Positions 46,440-57,841 of a DNA stretch of 64,000 nt are shown here, piece by piece. Both the position numbers and the translations under genes were made by a program. The notes beneath the pieces were generated by a model. The model was not told the DNA's origin, did not search any database, and was given only the letters and a program-made list of their open reading frames with translations. Source of the stretch: Tupaia tana (taxonomy: Eukaryota; Chordata; Mammalia; Scandentia; Tupaiidae); contig JAKSZU010000008.1 in the NCBI GenBank assembly GCA_026018925.1, positions 6,624,415 through 6,688,414 of the forward strand, given 5' to 3'. Numbering within the stretch: position 1 is the first letter of the stretch; every line of letters begins with the position of its first letter.

Positions 46440-47257
46440 AGCGCCAACAGGCGCTTGTGTTGTTTACAGAGGCCGGCGGGCTTGCCCAGCTGGCTGACTG
46501 TCCTGCAGGAACGTGACTGTCAACAGAGAGCGCATCGGCCTCCCCACCTCACGGGACGAGCACACGGCCGAGGCTGGACGGCAAGCCCGAATTACGAAAC
46601 CAGAGGCGGTCACCACAGCAGTCCTCGGGCGGCCGAGGGCTACACGTCCTCCCCTCGGAGGCTGCCATCTCTGCTGCTGGCTACTGTATGTCTTCTCCCA
46701 CCACGAGAAGTTGTGAAATCAGCGTGCACACCGCATCCCAAATCTATCGGCAGGGCGGGCGGAGGCTGAGTCATCCCTAGGAGTAACTTTATACCGATCC
46801 TCGCACTCCGGGGTCGGGACAAAGACATCATCTCTCCGTCCCTCCCACTCTGTACACTTCGTTCGGCCTCGGCCCAACTCCGCTCTCCGGTTTCCCGAGC
46901 CCAACACGCCACTGGGGCTGAGCCTTGGCAGCGGGGACCGAGGCACGGATGCGTCCGGGTGGGTCCGGGCGCCTCTCGTCCTCGGCCACTCGCGCCACTG
47001 GGCCGGGTGCTGGGCGGCGGCGCTCCCGGGGCCAGGCGGAGGAAGCCGCGGGCAGCCTCGCACCGCCACGACCCGGTGGGGCATCGGCTCGAACCGCTTT
47101 TGTTTCCTCTGGAGCTGTCGCGCAAGGAAGGCGACCGCTGGGCAACACCTGCCGGGGCCGCACACACCTGCGCGCGGGGACGCCGGCGGGCCCACCCTGC
47201 CCGGACTGGCCGCGCGGCCGCGGTGCCAGAGGGGGCAGGGGCGCGGGCGGCGGCAGC

Positions 47258-47264
47258 ACTTACC
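47258..47264 (-). other. RB1CC1: Candidate RB1CC1 exon 1 splice donor
   Basis: Read on the minus strand, CTGCCTG is followed by GTAAGT at 47263-47258, a near-ideal donor in the middle of the CpG island. It would end a non-coding exon 1 starting somewhere around 47.4-47.7 kb. The start site cannot be fixed from sequence. Confidence 0.55.
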
Positions 47265-47716
47265 AGGCAGCGCCTCCTCCTCTGCCAGTGGCAGCAGCTG
47301 GGCCGGCGGCCCCGGGCACCATCTTCCGCCACCGCCTCGTCCTCGGCGGCGGCTACCGAGCGCCCATTCGGCACCGCCAACCGACACGACTGCCGGCGTC
47401 CCGGGTGCCGACCCACCCGCCGCGGCCCCGAACTCCGGGCGGGAGGGAGGGCTGGGCGCAGAGAGATGCGGTCAGGCCCCTCGGCTCTAGGTCGGGGGCC
47501 GGAAGACAGGGGCCGCGGCCTGTCAGAGCCGAGGGGCCCGGGCAACTGGGGGACCCCGAGGCAGCGCCTAGGGCTCGGCAGGGCCGCGGACGCGGCCGCG
47601 GTCGGGTTTGTTATTGTCGACTCCGTCCCTTCCTCCGCGGAGCACGCCGGGAAACGGCAGGCCGGGGGAGGGGCGCGCCGGGCAGCCGGGCGGCGCAGAG
47701 AGGCGTCTGCGCAGGT

Positions 47717-47724
47717 CCGGAAGT
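47717..47724 (+). promoter_or_regulatory. ETS/GABP-type motif CCGGAAGT
   Basis: A perfect 8-bp ETS-family core in the densest CpG part, about 450 bp upstream of the candidate exon 1 donor. Such sites are common near start sites of housekeeping mammalian genes. Binding here is inferred. Confidence 0.45.
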
Positions 47725-47868
47725 CGGCGCGCTGCCTGGAAAGGGGCGCGCCCGCCCCCGGACCGGCTCGACTTGGCCCAGGACTTGGCTGTCCTGCCCT
47801 GACCCGGGGACACAGTGCTGGGCGGCCGGTTGTGGTGCTCGCCGCTTCCCGGCGCGGACGTCCCCAAG

Positions 47869-47874
47869 GTGAGC
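47869..47874 (+). other. Candidate plus-strand donor of a divergent transcript
   Basis: CCCAAG is followed by GTGAGC on the plus strand near the upper edge of the CpG island. It could end the first exon of a divergent non-coding RNA. No downstream exon can be supported. Confidence 0.3.
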
Positions 47875-48412
47875 TCGACCTTCCCTGCCATAGCGAGTAG
47901 GCCCGGCCTAGGCCGACCTCGCCGACGGTCGGATCAGCCCCGGGGAGAGGGGCTCACCCCGCCACCCTCTGTTGGAAGAGCGAGGCTGATCAGGGTCTGC
48001 TGCCTTGTCGCCTGTCCCCAGAGCAGGCGCGGCCGGCCCTAGGTCTGTGACAGGATGCCCTACCGGGGGCTTGACCCACTATCGCCCCAGCACCCCGACC
48101 GCCGCGACTGCGTGCAGCAAGCTAGTGTCCCTGGTAACGGCTAGGGTGGGGGCCCAGTTTTCCTCGGACCAGGTAAGGAAAGATTAAAAACAAAAACAAA
48201 AAAACTTACGTGAGAGAAAAGGGCCAAGGCTAGGCCGACTGGGATGCAGACGTCGACGCCAAGACCACCAGCGTTCAGCCCTGTAAGTACTGTGTTGTTC
48301 GAGGCTCGAGGCTCGCCCTTAGCCTGAACAGTGGTGGATGGACGGTTTGTGAAGATGATCGGCCACAAGACTTAAGCTTCAGAATCTGAGGAGATGTTAC
48401 AAGCATGAGAAA

Positions 48413-48752
48413 GCTTCAAAACGGTCATGGAAAGTGTACATCATGAAAAAAAGCTTGACATGGATTTTTTTAAAAATTTTTGCATCAAAATAAACATTTT
48501 TTAGAGAGATTTTTGCTATAGATCCCATGCACTTGCCAGAGAGACAGAACGAGACAGGCAGGCAGAAAGTTCCTCTCGGGATTTTTGGGCATGCGTGCAC
48601 ACTTGCCGGGTGTGGGCTTTAAGCTGCAGAGTCCAGGTTTCCCACCGTGGTTGACTAAGTGGGAGTTCAGACACTAACCGTTTGGCTATCTGCCGGTCTC
48701 CAAAATAAACTCTTTAATTTCATTTTTCCATGAACTTTTTGACATCTTTTCG
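48413..48752. mobile_element. Short inverted-repeat MITE, copy 3, split by a SINE
   Basis: Arms CTTCAAAACGGTCATGGAAA and TTTTTCCATGAACTTTTTGA are inverse repeats. TTTTTGCATCAAAATAAAC lies next to the SINE insertion site. Confidence 0.6.
48496..48700 (-). mobile_element. SINE-A, internally deleted, inside MITE
   Basis: TSD CAAAATAAAC at 48486-48495 and 48701-48710. The GGAGGAGAAGGGATTGC part of the body is missing. Confidence 0.88.
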
Positions 48753-49040
48753 TAATTACATGAGATTTTATAAATTCCTTTTATATCTAGGAATATCTGA
48801 TTTGAGTAAAAGCTTAGAGGGGCACCTTCAAAATTATCAGTATATCTGAGTTATGTTTGTAAAAATGAGGGCAAAAGAGCACACCAAACTGAACGTTTGC
48901 AGCCCTTCCTTCGTTATGTTTTGTTATGGAAGAGACAATAAAAAAAGAAATTGACTGTCAACATTAGTGATTTTCCATGCTCATCACACTACCGAGTATG
49001 TGGACACTGAGATTGGACTGGTTTGTTTTCTTACAACTTT

Positions 49041-49306
49041 ATTTATTTATTTTGAAGGTTTTTCCTATAGGGTGCGTGCACTCGCCAGAAAGACGGAGAG
49101 AGACAGAGAGACAGAAAGCAAGAAATCACCCCCCAGGGGGGATGGCCACTCCACAATCCTTTCTCCTCCATTCTTCTCTTGGGATCTTGAGCACATATGC
49201 ACATGCACCTGGCGTGAGTTTAAGCCACCGGGTCCAGGACTCAAACCTCAGTCAACCACATACGTGGAAGTCCAGTGACATAGCCATTACGCCAACTGCT
49301 GATCCC
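49041..49306 (-). mobile_element. SINE-A
   Basis: TSD ACAACTTT at 49033-49040 and 49307-49314. Complete body. Tail is TTTATTTATTTATTTT on the plus strand. Confidence 0.9.
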
Positions 49307-49314
49307 ACAACTTT

Positions 49315-49581
49315 TTTTTTTTTTTGAGAGATTTTCACTATAGGGTGTGTACAGTAGTCCAAAATACAGAGAGAGTCAGAGAGAGAAAGTGAGAAATCCT
49401 TCAGGGATGGCCACACCTCAATCCCTTCTCCTCCATTCTCCTGGGATTTATTCTCTTGAGATTTAGGACATGGCACACACAAGGAACCTGGAGTGAGTTT
49501 GAAGCTGCTGGTCCCGGACTCAAACCAAGGTCTGCCATGTGGGCCTCCAGAGCCTTAACCACTGCGCCACCTGCTGACCCC
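49315..49581 (-). mobile_element. SINE-A relative abutting the previous SINE
   Basis: GGGGTCAGCAGGTGGCGCAG head on the minus strand. The pair shares the CACAACTTTT junction. Confidence 0.85.
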
Positions 49582-50880
49582 ATTGCCACTTACTTTTGCA
49601 CTGCTACATATCCCACAGAAATCATGCCTTTATGATCTTTGGTAAGCCATTTTACATAATTTTTTAAGCTGTAATTTATTGTACCCTCTTAGCAGGATAG
49701 AGCAGAAAAGTGAAAATTAAGCACTTGGTTGTTATGCCTTAGGGGAGGGTATGAACTAACAAGATTAAAGAAAAGAGCTTTTATTATTATTATTATTAAA
49801 CACTTAATGGTAATAATCAGTACATAAAATATGTGATAACCAGGAGTCTGGCCAGAAAACTGGCTAAGAAAAACACAGGGTGAAGCCTCTAAACAACCTG
49901 TTGGTGTTGGTCCTTCCTCTTAAGTTATGACATTCATCATAAATACAATCCAATTTAGATAATCTACTTGATAATAAAATGTCGTAGGTGTCTCTCTTTG
50001 TTTCATTTGAAAACAGATTAGTTCAATCCTGAGCGCTCTTAATCAGAGACTGAAAGAAGTCACCAGAAATAACTGGTTCTGACCTTTAAGTTTTAACACT
50101 TCCAATGTAAATGTTAATTTATATGTGTATGAAGCTCTTCCCCAGGGATAAGTAAAAAATAACATTAATTCTACGTATTCATGTAGTGAGAGAATTTAGT
50201 AAGTATAGATATGTGTGTGTGTGTGTGTGTGTGTGTGTATGCAAGTATCTAGAAGAAATATTTCAAACTACTGATAGTACATGTATCCATAGAAACATTT
50301 TGATGTGTTATTTTTCTTCATACTAAACTTATTTCAATGCTCTAGCTATACTCTCCTTTTCACAATAAATAAAATCAAGAAGAAATAAAATCCTCCTGCA
50401 GGCATCACTTCTCAACCAAGCTTCCTGATAGAAATCCTCAATCCAGTGTCTTATTTTTGGCTCAGTGCGCTTTTCTCACTGAAACTGCAGGATAATGGGA
50501 CTTCCAAATTATTACATTAAATGGACATGCTAGGACTTTACTTGTACTTTCTAAAGCATTAGCCATTTTCAGTTATTCACTCTTTCCATCTCTCCCTTCC
50601 CTTCTGGGCTGTCCCCTCCTGCCGTCTTGAGTCTCTGCCCACTCGTTTGGTCCTATTTCAGATTGCCAAGAAAATGATGATATGGCATAAATGACACAGA
50701 GATAAAGCGCTGTGCAAGAACAGGAAAGACAGGCTTAATTGGCCTTCACATTATTTTTTTTAGTTGAATATGTCATTTTAGATGCTTTGGTAGATTTGTA
50801 GTGAGGGTAAAACAAAGTTTTGTTTTGTTTTGTTTTAAGAAAGAGTATGCAGGAATTATACTGAGTCTACTGATAAATAC
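49582..50880. other. Intergenic DNA, mostly unassigned
   Basis: AT-rich, with a (TG)n run at 50211-50239. The pyrimidine-rich end at 50570-50660 may be L2. Confidence 0.35.
50211..50239. repeat. (TG)n microsatellite
   Basis: ATGTGTG to GTGTAT run with about 14 units. Confidence 0.95.
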
Positions 50881-50889
50881 CCTAAGTAC

Positions 50890-51420
50890 TTCTAATCAGT
50901 TCGGATCTTTAAAATCCCCTTCTTCCTTCAGATTTCAACTTCAGTGTGATTTTCTCAGGGAATTCTTCCCTGACATGCCGTAATTCCCCTAAATCCTTGT
51001 GTTCGGTCAGTAGCTATCTAACCTGCTGACTGTAAGCTCCTTTTTGAAAAGGATGAACTGATTTCCCAGCATCTGGTATAGAGTGGTGTGTACTCAACAA
51101 ATGCTGGCCGTGTCCCACACCTTGTTCAGGCCCCTCCTGCACCTGGACCAACCTCCTGCTAGTCTCCATCACTTACTCTATCAAGGCCAGTCTAATCATG
51201 TCTCTTCCCTGCCTAACGACTGTCCTTAGTTTGGTTTCGTGCACTAGCTCTAACTTAAACTTACCAACATAGCATAAAATCTGGATGGTATGTGCAGCGT
51301 ATCTCTGCAACTGTGTCTGCAGCACTTTCTCCTTTTCCACAGAGTTTATATGAATGTCCTCCCTCTGTCTGGGAATGTTCTTTCCCACCCTTCACCTTTC
51401 AAAGTCATCCTTTAAAACAG
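50890..51420 (+). mobile_element. L2 LINE fragments
   Basis: CTCAGGGAATTCTTCCCTGA, GGTGTGTACTCAACAAATGC, CTAATCATGTCTCTTCCCTG and GGGAATGTTCTTTCCCACCC are typical of L2 ORF2 end and 3' UTR. Confidence 0.6.
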
Positions 51421-51427
51421 AGACTGG

Positions 51428-51723
51428 GGACCAGCAGATGGCATAATGGTTACGTTACTGGACTCCCACATAGTCAACCGCGGTTCAAGTCCTGGACACG
51501 GTGGATTAAAACTCAAGCCGGGTGCGTGTATGTGTGTGTACCCAAAATCCCAAGAGGAAAATGGAGAAGAAGAGATTGTGGCATGGCCATTCCCTCAGGG
51601 GAGTGAGGGATGGGGAGTAGGGTGATTTCTCGCTTTCTGTCTCTTTGTCTCTGTCTCTTCAGTGAATACAAGTGCCCTATAGCAAAAATCTCTTCAAAAC
51701 AAAACAAAACAAAACAAAAAAAG
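51428..51723 (+). mobile_element. SINE-A with AAAAC-repeat tail
   Basis: TSD-like CAGAGACTGG / CAGAGCCTGG. The tail is (AAAAC)n (51697-51718). The B box AGGTTCAAGTCC form is decayed. Confidence 0.9.
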
Positions 51724-51871
51724 GCAGAGCCTGGACACCAGCAGCTCCCAGCTTAGACATCTGGTGATCATTGACCCTTCTATCTAGCTCTGCTCCATTT
51801 CCACACTACTATAAGTTTCTGTCTTCCTTCTGAGTCTATGAAACCTTTCATATTTGAAACTATGCATTATT

Positions 51872-52047
51872 AATTTTTTAGAATTATTTAATTTTATTTA
51901 TTCATTTATTTTTAACTTGACCATAGAGACCGGAAAGATAGAGAGAGGGGGAAAGTGAGAAAACAAGCCACTAGGTCTGGGACTTGAACCATGGTCTGCC
52001 TTGTGGGAGTGTCCAGCGCCTTAACCACCACGCCACCTGCTGGTCCC
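51872..52047 (-). mobile_element. SINE-B
   Basis: Minus-strand GGGACCAGCAGGTGGCGTGG head. Tail AATAAATGAATAAATAAAAT. Confidence 0.9.
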
Positions 52048-53380
52048 AGTTTTTAAATAACTAGAACTTTGTGGGAAAGTTGGCATAGTCAGCAACTAAA
52101 ATATTAGTAGAATGTAATAAATCCTGCAAATAATATTATCAAAGGTTGACTAGGTAAGTTACTGTGGAAAATTCCTGCCCTTGTATATCTCAAAGGCTGG
52201 ACCAGGGGACCATTCAAAGAAATTGCAGTGACAAGTTTATATTGGCATCAATGCTTTACCAAAGTACACACGATATGGGGAAGGTCACAGCACACCTCTT
52301 AATTTTGCCAAGTGCGTCTGATTTGGAATTTCATCCAGGATGTGCATTAGGTATTTGTCAGACAACTTAATGTCATTCCCCTCATTTTCTGTTCAAAGAG
52401 CCAGTAACCACAATTCATATAATTTGGCTTTATTCAAGGTATGAATCACAAATATTGTCCATTTTTTAAAGGGTTAAAAGTATGTACTGTTTTGGACTTT
52501 GTTTTTAAGATCAGAACTCATTTGTTGTACATGGTCATGCACTATTTAAAGGCTGCTGGCATTGTGATTACTAATGTTTTTCGTACTGTTTACAGACCTT
52601 AAAGCTATCCTACTCAGCTGGTCTGTTGGTACTCACACATGTTATTAGCAATAATAATAGTTAACTTATGAATGACCATCTTCAAAGCTAGTGATGAGCT
52701 TGATGAGCTAGTGAGCAACCCAGTTTCTAAAGCTACATAACAAATGCAAGAAAATATTTCTGGCATGCTCAGTTTCCCAAAAGATATAAACCAATATTGA
52801 GGCAAAACATTTTAAATCATTTTTCACACTTAGTATCGTATTTCACTGGATTCTTGTCTTCCTTTATTTTGAAGGACTTCTCAGCAAAATGCCCAGAAGT
52901 CAAGATGATGCCATTTCTGGGATATCCTAAAGCAGAGATTAGTCATATAGATACAGGTATAGAATTGTCTCAAACATTGGACTTAAGGTGGAAGCTTTCA
53001 AACATCTTGACTGTGACCCACATTAAGAAATACATGTTAACATTGTGACCAGGGAATACACATAGAGATCTCAATGAAACATGTTTTATGAAAAAGTATT
53101 TTCTGCTGGTGATGTATTTGGATAGTTTATTTTCTTTTTTTTCCCCCCAGTGCTAGTGCTAGTGATCATTTGACTGACATTAGATTCAATAACTTAGGCC
53201 CCAAATGTTGAAATTCTTTGTTCCTGGTTTTTCAGTCTGTATCTTCTTATTTTGATTACAAACCTCAGTAGTGAAGTTCATGATTGTGTTTGAAAGCATA
53301 ATGTAACTAAGTCGTGAAACACTTTTGGGTGTGTCTTAGATGCCAGACCTGAGTTTTATACATATAAATATATTTACTTG
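52048..53380. other. Intergenic DNA, unassigned
   Basis: No repeat or coding signal recognised over this SINE-free stretch. Confidence 0.35.
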
Positions 53381-53384
53381 CCTT

Positions 53385-53570
53385 AATAACTGTCATGTTT
53401 CTATAACTCTTCTATTATTTTACAGATGGGGAAATGAGGCATAGAGAAAAGTTAAAAATTCAATATATTTCCTTCTACTTAGTGTTGTTCAACTACTAAC
53501 GGTCAAGGTCAGGATTTGAATCCAAGTAATCTAATTCTAGAGGCCGTATTCTTAAACATAATATTATGTA
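53385..53570 (+). mobile_element. MIR
   Basis: TTTTACAGATGGGGAAATGA, CATAGAGAAAAGTTAAAAAT and CAGGATTTGAATCCAAGTAA follow the MIR consensus. Confidence 0.75.
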
Positions 53571-53640
53571 ATATATATTATTATGTATTATCCCTTAATT
53601 TGATGTCAATCCTGTAGGGGGAAAATAGTGAGAACTTCAA

Positions 53641-53815
53641 AGTTTCTCAGCCTCAGCACTACTGGTACTTTGGGTCCGGTCATTCTTTGTTGTAAGGGGC
53701 TGTCTTGTACATGTCAGGATGTTTAACAATATCACTAACCTCTGACCAGTAAGTTTCAGTGGCACTTACCCCCCTCCCCATGACAACCAAAAGTGTCTCA
53801 ATATTTTGTAATATT
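53641..53815 (-). mobile_element. MER5-type hAT element
   Basis: TTCTCAGCCTCAGCACTACT, TTCTTTGTTGTAAGGGGCTG and CCCCATGACAACCAAAAGTG match MER5A read from its reverse strand. Confidence 0.7.
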
Positions 53816-54249
53816 TCTAGAAGGACAAAAACAATCCTTTCCCAAAATCACAGGGTCAAAGTATGGTATCTACATAATGAAATACTATGCAACCATTAAA
53901 ATTCACATCTTAGACAAATAGTTAAGCCCCAGGAAAACTATCCTCAATTTGCAGAGCTGTTGTATTTTCTATTGCAATATCCCTGAAACAAGTCTAAAGT
54001 AAAAATTACTAGTGATTTTTTTCCTTTCTGTGTGTACATTTTTCATTTTCCAAAATACATGTTTTGAAAAATATATCCATTAGTCTTTTGTAATTTCAGA
54101 TGGTTTCTCTGTTATATAAAATTAAATATTTTTTCAATTTGCATAAGTATTTATTTTACTAATGTCATTTTTTTCCCCTTATTTCCTCAAGTCATCGTTT
54201 TGTTTTTGTCATCCCTACTGGCTGTTATGCAGAATTCCTTTTCATATGG

Positions 54250-54385
54250 CTTATTAAAAGGAGTACTGAATTGAATGTCTAGAAACCTGGGTTCAAGTTC
54301 TACCTCGGCCTTTTGTCTCATGTTTCTTTCATAAGCCATACATTCTCCCCATGCTTCAGCAAACTGTCCACATTATTCTCAAATT
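54250..54385 (+). mobile_element. MIR fragment
   Basis: AGAAACCTGGGTTCAAGTTC, then CCATGCTTCAGC, resembles the MIR 5' half. Confidence 0.45.
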
Positions 54386-54687
54386 CCTGACCTCACCCCT
54401 TTGCAGTTTTTTCCTTGGCAAATAATTCATCTCTTACATGAATGCGGAAATAGAAGAAAAGCCCATTCTCACTCTTCTGCTATGAAATCTGCAAGCCTGC
54501 TCACACCTGTGCCTCATCTTAGCCATCTCTATCCCTCCTATTTGAGGTGGTTGTGGCTTTGATTCCATCCCACTTTCCCATCTCATTCTTTTAGTTTTTT
54601 TTTTTTCTTTATTTCCCAGAGAGTTCATGTGTGTGCTCTCAGAACCATTTGTTAAGTACAAAATTTAGTTCATATGTGAAAATATTT

Positions 54688-54902
54688 TTAAAAATATTTT
54701 TGCCATAGGTCACGTACATCTGCTAAAGAGAGAAATAGACACAGACAGTGAGAGAGAAAGTGAGAAACCACCCTCCAGGGGATATGGCCTTGGACATGGC
54801 ACACGCACCTGGCATGAGTTTCAGACCTCCAAGTCTTGAGACTCGAGCTGCGGTTGGCCATGTTGGAGTCCAGCACCTTAACTACTATGCCCTGCCAACC
54901 TC
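54688..54902 (-). mobile_element. SINE-A, internally deleted
   Basis: Flanks ATGTGAAAATATTTT / ATGTGAAATATTTT. The GGAGAAGGGATTGC part is missing. Confidence 0.86.
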
Positions 54903-55237
54903 TGTATGTGAAATATTTTACCAAATCTAAATATCTCTAAAATTGAAAGCTATCCTGCTTCATTTATTATTGTTCATTTAAAATTAAAATTGAATCAAAA
55001 AATGAAACATTTCATTAGCAATGTGATTTAGTGGGTATTTAAGTTACATCTTTTGCATATGTTTTTATTAAAATTCACTTCCTGTTAGAACTAGACAGTT
55101 ATTTACATGAAAATGATACATCCTGTTATCAAAGGATCAAGGTTAAAACTCTTAGGCAGATATAAAAACTACTGAATATTTAACTTTTTTCCTTTTTTGG
55201 TTTTGTAATATGTTCTTTTTAAATGTTGTACCGTCTT

Positions 55238-55501
55238 TTCTTTTTTTTTTTTTTGAGAGGTTTTTGCTATAGGGCGCATGCATTCGCCAGACAGACAGAG
55301 AGAGACATAGAGACAGAAAACGAGAAATCACCCACCAGGGGGGATGGCCACGCCGCAATCCCTTCTCCTCTGTTCTCTCGGGATCTTGGGCACACACGCA
55401 CACGTACCTGGCGTGAGTTTTAAGCCACCGGGTCCAGGACGCGAGCCGCAGTCGACTACATGAGAGTCCAGCGACACAGCCATTACGCTAGCTGCTGGTC
55501 C
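55238..55501 (-). mobile_element. SINE-A2, left arm of inverted pair
   Basis: TSD GTACCGTCTT at 55228-55237 and 55502-55511. The B box GGCTCGCGTCC carries the A2 change. Confidence 0.93.
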
Positions 55502-55528
55502 GTACCGTCTTAATTATACAAAGTTCCA

Positions 55529-55792
55529 GGAACCAGCAGTTAGTGTAATGGCTGTGTCGCTGGACTCCCATGTAGTCGACCGCGGTTAGCGTCCCGGACC
55601 GGTGGTTTAAAACTCGTGCCGGGCGCGTGTGCGTGCATGCATGCCCAAGATCCCGAGAGGAGAACGGAGAAGGGATTGCGGCGTGACCATCCCCCTTGGG
55701 GGGTGATTTCTCGTTTTCTGTCTCTATGTCTCTCTCTGTCTGTCTGGTGAGTGCACGCGCCCTATAGCGAAAAAACCTCTCCAAAAAAAAAA
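55529..55792 (+). mobile_element. SINE-A2, right arm of inverted pair
   Basis: 17-bp TSD AATTATACAAAGTTCCA / AATTATACGAAGTTCCA at 55512-55528 and 55793-55809. Confidence 0.94.
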
Positions 55793-55809
55793 AATTATAC
55801 GAAGTTCCA

Positions 55810-56288
55810 ATTGAAAACGATTTCAGTTTCTGACCCTTATTGTTTCATAATGTTTACTAGTACTAATTCATAGAGGAAAGGAGCATTAAATGCTGAGTGT
55901 CAGATACACTTGGTCAGTGGTGTCAGGGACAGGACTCAGGGCTCTTCATTTTTTAATAAGTCCTTCGGGAAATTCTAATGCAGATGATGGCCTTGTGAAA
56001 CAAAAGATTAAATTTCTAAAGATCCTCACACTACTAAGTCTTTCTTCTCTATAAATGTCATCCACTCAAAATAAATTATTTAGATAAACCATAATCTATT
56101 CACAAAACTGCTTGTGTCTTTGTACTGTTATTACAGCATAAATTTGAACTCATTTGTCATTGTCTGATGTGCCTTAATTTTTAAAATACGTGTGTGTAGT
56201 TAACACACCAGTAGAGCACAGGTTGGTTGCAGGATCTCACTTGAATTTAGGCAAGCACTTAACATATCTGTATTCACGCTCCTCCTTT
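55810..56288. other. Intergenic DNA
   Basis: At 55900-55990 CTTCATTTTTTAATAAGTCC and AATTCTAATGCAGATGATGG hint at an old hAT (MER20-like) fragment. The rest is unassigned. Confidence 0.35.
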
Positions 56289-56301
56289 AAAATGGTAGTG
56301 G

Positions 56302-56476
56302 TGGGGCCGGCAGGTGGCATGGTGGTTAAGGGCACTGGACTCCTACATGGCCAGCTGTGGTTCTAATCCTGGACCCAGTGGCTTGCTTTCTCACTTTCCC
56401 TCTCTCTTTGTCCTTCTATGGTCAGATTAAAATAGATGAATAAATATACAGTTAAATAAAAATAATTATTTAAAAA
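56302..56476 (+). mobile_element. SINE-B
   Basis: TSD AAAATGGTAGTGG / AAAATGGTAATGG at 56289-56301 and 56477-56489. Complete typical copy. Confidence 0.92.
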
Positions 56477-56619
56477 AAAATGGTAATGGCAAGACCTGTT
56501 TTTGCTCCCTCACATTAGAATCAAACTTTGCATGTAAAATATATTTAGTTCTGACATTTTGTACAGTCCCCAAGGAACTGGTGTAATAGCCACTCAATAC
56601 TTTTTTAAAAGTGCAGTTC

Positions 56620-56899
56620 TAGAGACCAGCAGATGGCATAATAGTTAGATCGCAGGATTCCCATGTAGTCAACTGCAGTTCAAGTCCCAGACCTGGTGGC
56701 TTAAAACTCACACTGTGCGTGCTTAAAATCCCAAAAGGAGAATGGAGTAGCAATGGAGAATGGAAGAGAAGGGATTTGTGGCATGGCCATCACTTCGGGG
56801 GGGCGGGGATGATTTCTCACTTTCTGTCTTTCTGTCTCTCCAGTGAGCACATGCTCCCTATAGCAAAAAATCTCTCTTATAAAAAAAAAAAAAAAAAAA
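56620..56899 (+). mobile_element. SINE-A with small internal duplication
   Basis: GAATGGAGTAGCAATGGAGAATGG shows a short repeat in the body. Flanks GCAGTTCTAG / GCAACTCTAG. Confidence 0.87.
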
Positions 56900-57012
56900 A
56901 GCAACTCTAGTCGATTTTGAAAGTATCTTTGTGTATTTTGGTACTAACATCTACTTACATTTAAAACATCATTTAAAAAATTATTTCAAAATACTATTTA
57001 AGAAACTTTTTA

Positions 57013-57175
57013 AAGAATTTGGTTTTTTTCATTTATTATCATTATTTTTAATTTGACCAGATAGAGACAGAAAGAGAGAGGGAAAGTGAGAAAGCAAACA
57101 GACAGGTTCAGGACTGGAATCCTAGTTGGCCATGCGGGAGTCCAGTGCCTTAACCACCACACCACCTGCTGGCTC
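57013..57175 (-). mobile_element. SINE-B
   Basis: Minus-strand GAGCCAGCAGGTGGTGTGGT head and GGTCAAATTAAAAATAATGA end. Confidence 0.88.
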
Positions 57176-57187
57176 TCAAAATAATTT

Positions 57188-57427
57188 TAGGGCCAGCACG
57201 TGGCGTAGAGAGAAGGTGGCTGGATCCCACGTGGCCAACTGTTCGGTCTGAGCCCCGACCTGGTAGCTTGAAAAAGACGCCAGGGGCATGAGCATGTGTG
57301 CCCAAATCCCAAGAGAAGTATCTCCATGTGGTGTGGCCATCCTCCTAGGATAGTGATTCCTCTCTCTTTCCCTCCAGAGAGTGCATGTATTCTGTCCAGC
57401 AAGCACATGCACCCTATAGCAAAATAT
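57188..57427 (+). mobile_element. Old SINE-A relative
   Basis: GGGCCAGCACGTGGCGTAGA head and GCACATGCACCCTATAGCAA end. It lies head-to-head with the SINE-B at 57013-57175. Confidence 0.85.
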
Positions 57428-57841
57428 GTTTTAATCTCACCTTTTTGTTCTCATTTACATTTATGTTGTTGGCTTTTTGTCTCACCTCTTCTCTCTTTCA
57501 TTGCTTTTTATCCCAAGATTTTTGGAAGCTGATCAGAGAGACATTTGTGTAAAATGCCTGTCTTTTCCCAAGAACAATTTTACACTGATTTTAAGATTAA
57601 TTTTTTGAAAGTATCCTACATCACCAAGAGATAATCTGATAATCACAGGTTTTCTGAAAAAAAGACTCAGCCAGTTACAGCATGTATAAATTTACATACA
57701 TACAGATTTTAAAGAAGTAAAACTGGTAAAGTCCACATTATTGATCTTAAAATTACCTTTTCTTATTTCATGTAAGTATTTCAGATGTTTCCTATTTCAT
57801 GAAAGTATCGCAGATGTTTTTGTGTGCTTGTTTTGTTTTTA

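Larger units (their letters stand above)
131..47264 (-). other. RB1CC1: RB1CC1 (FIP200) gene, 5' part
   Basis: Six minus-strand exons with GT/AG junctions join into one open frame. It matches, from memory of the human protein, the N-terminal 390 residues of RB1CC1/FIP200. The protein is the scaffold of the ULK1/2-ATG13-ATG101 complex that starts autophagosome formation. Its N-terminal region, encoded here, carries a ubiquitin-like fold and the dimeric hub that binds ATG13 and ULK1. The coiled coil and C-terminal Claw domain are outside the window. Intron lengths between coding exons are 4,715, 177, 6,731, 1,943 and 4,011 bp. The upper limit given is the candidate exon 1 donor; the true transcription start lies somewhat higher, inside the CpG island. 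No frameshift or stop is seen, so the gene looks functional. Confidence 0.95.
46440..48160. promoter_or_regulatory. RB1CC1: CpG-island promoter of RB1CC1
   Basis: The sequence changes abruptly from about 35-40% GC to very GC- and CpG-rich DNA, densest at 46.9-48.0 kb, and holds almost no SINEs. It lies upstream of the RB1CC1 coding exons in the right orientation and contains a strong minus-strand donor (47258-47264). An ETS-type CCGGAAGT sits at 47717-47724, with several GC-box-like G-rich runs around 47665-47685. No TATA box is evident. The long open frames on both strands here are a by-product of high GC and are not genes. Confidence 0.85.

Noticed and set aside
46640..47545. 301-aa open frame on the minus strand, and similar 313-315-aa frames on the plus strand
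   Set aside because: All lie in the CpG island, where high GC removes stop codons from every frame. They are Arg/Pro/Ala/Gly-rich and overlap each other on both strands.
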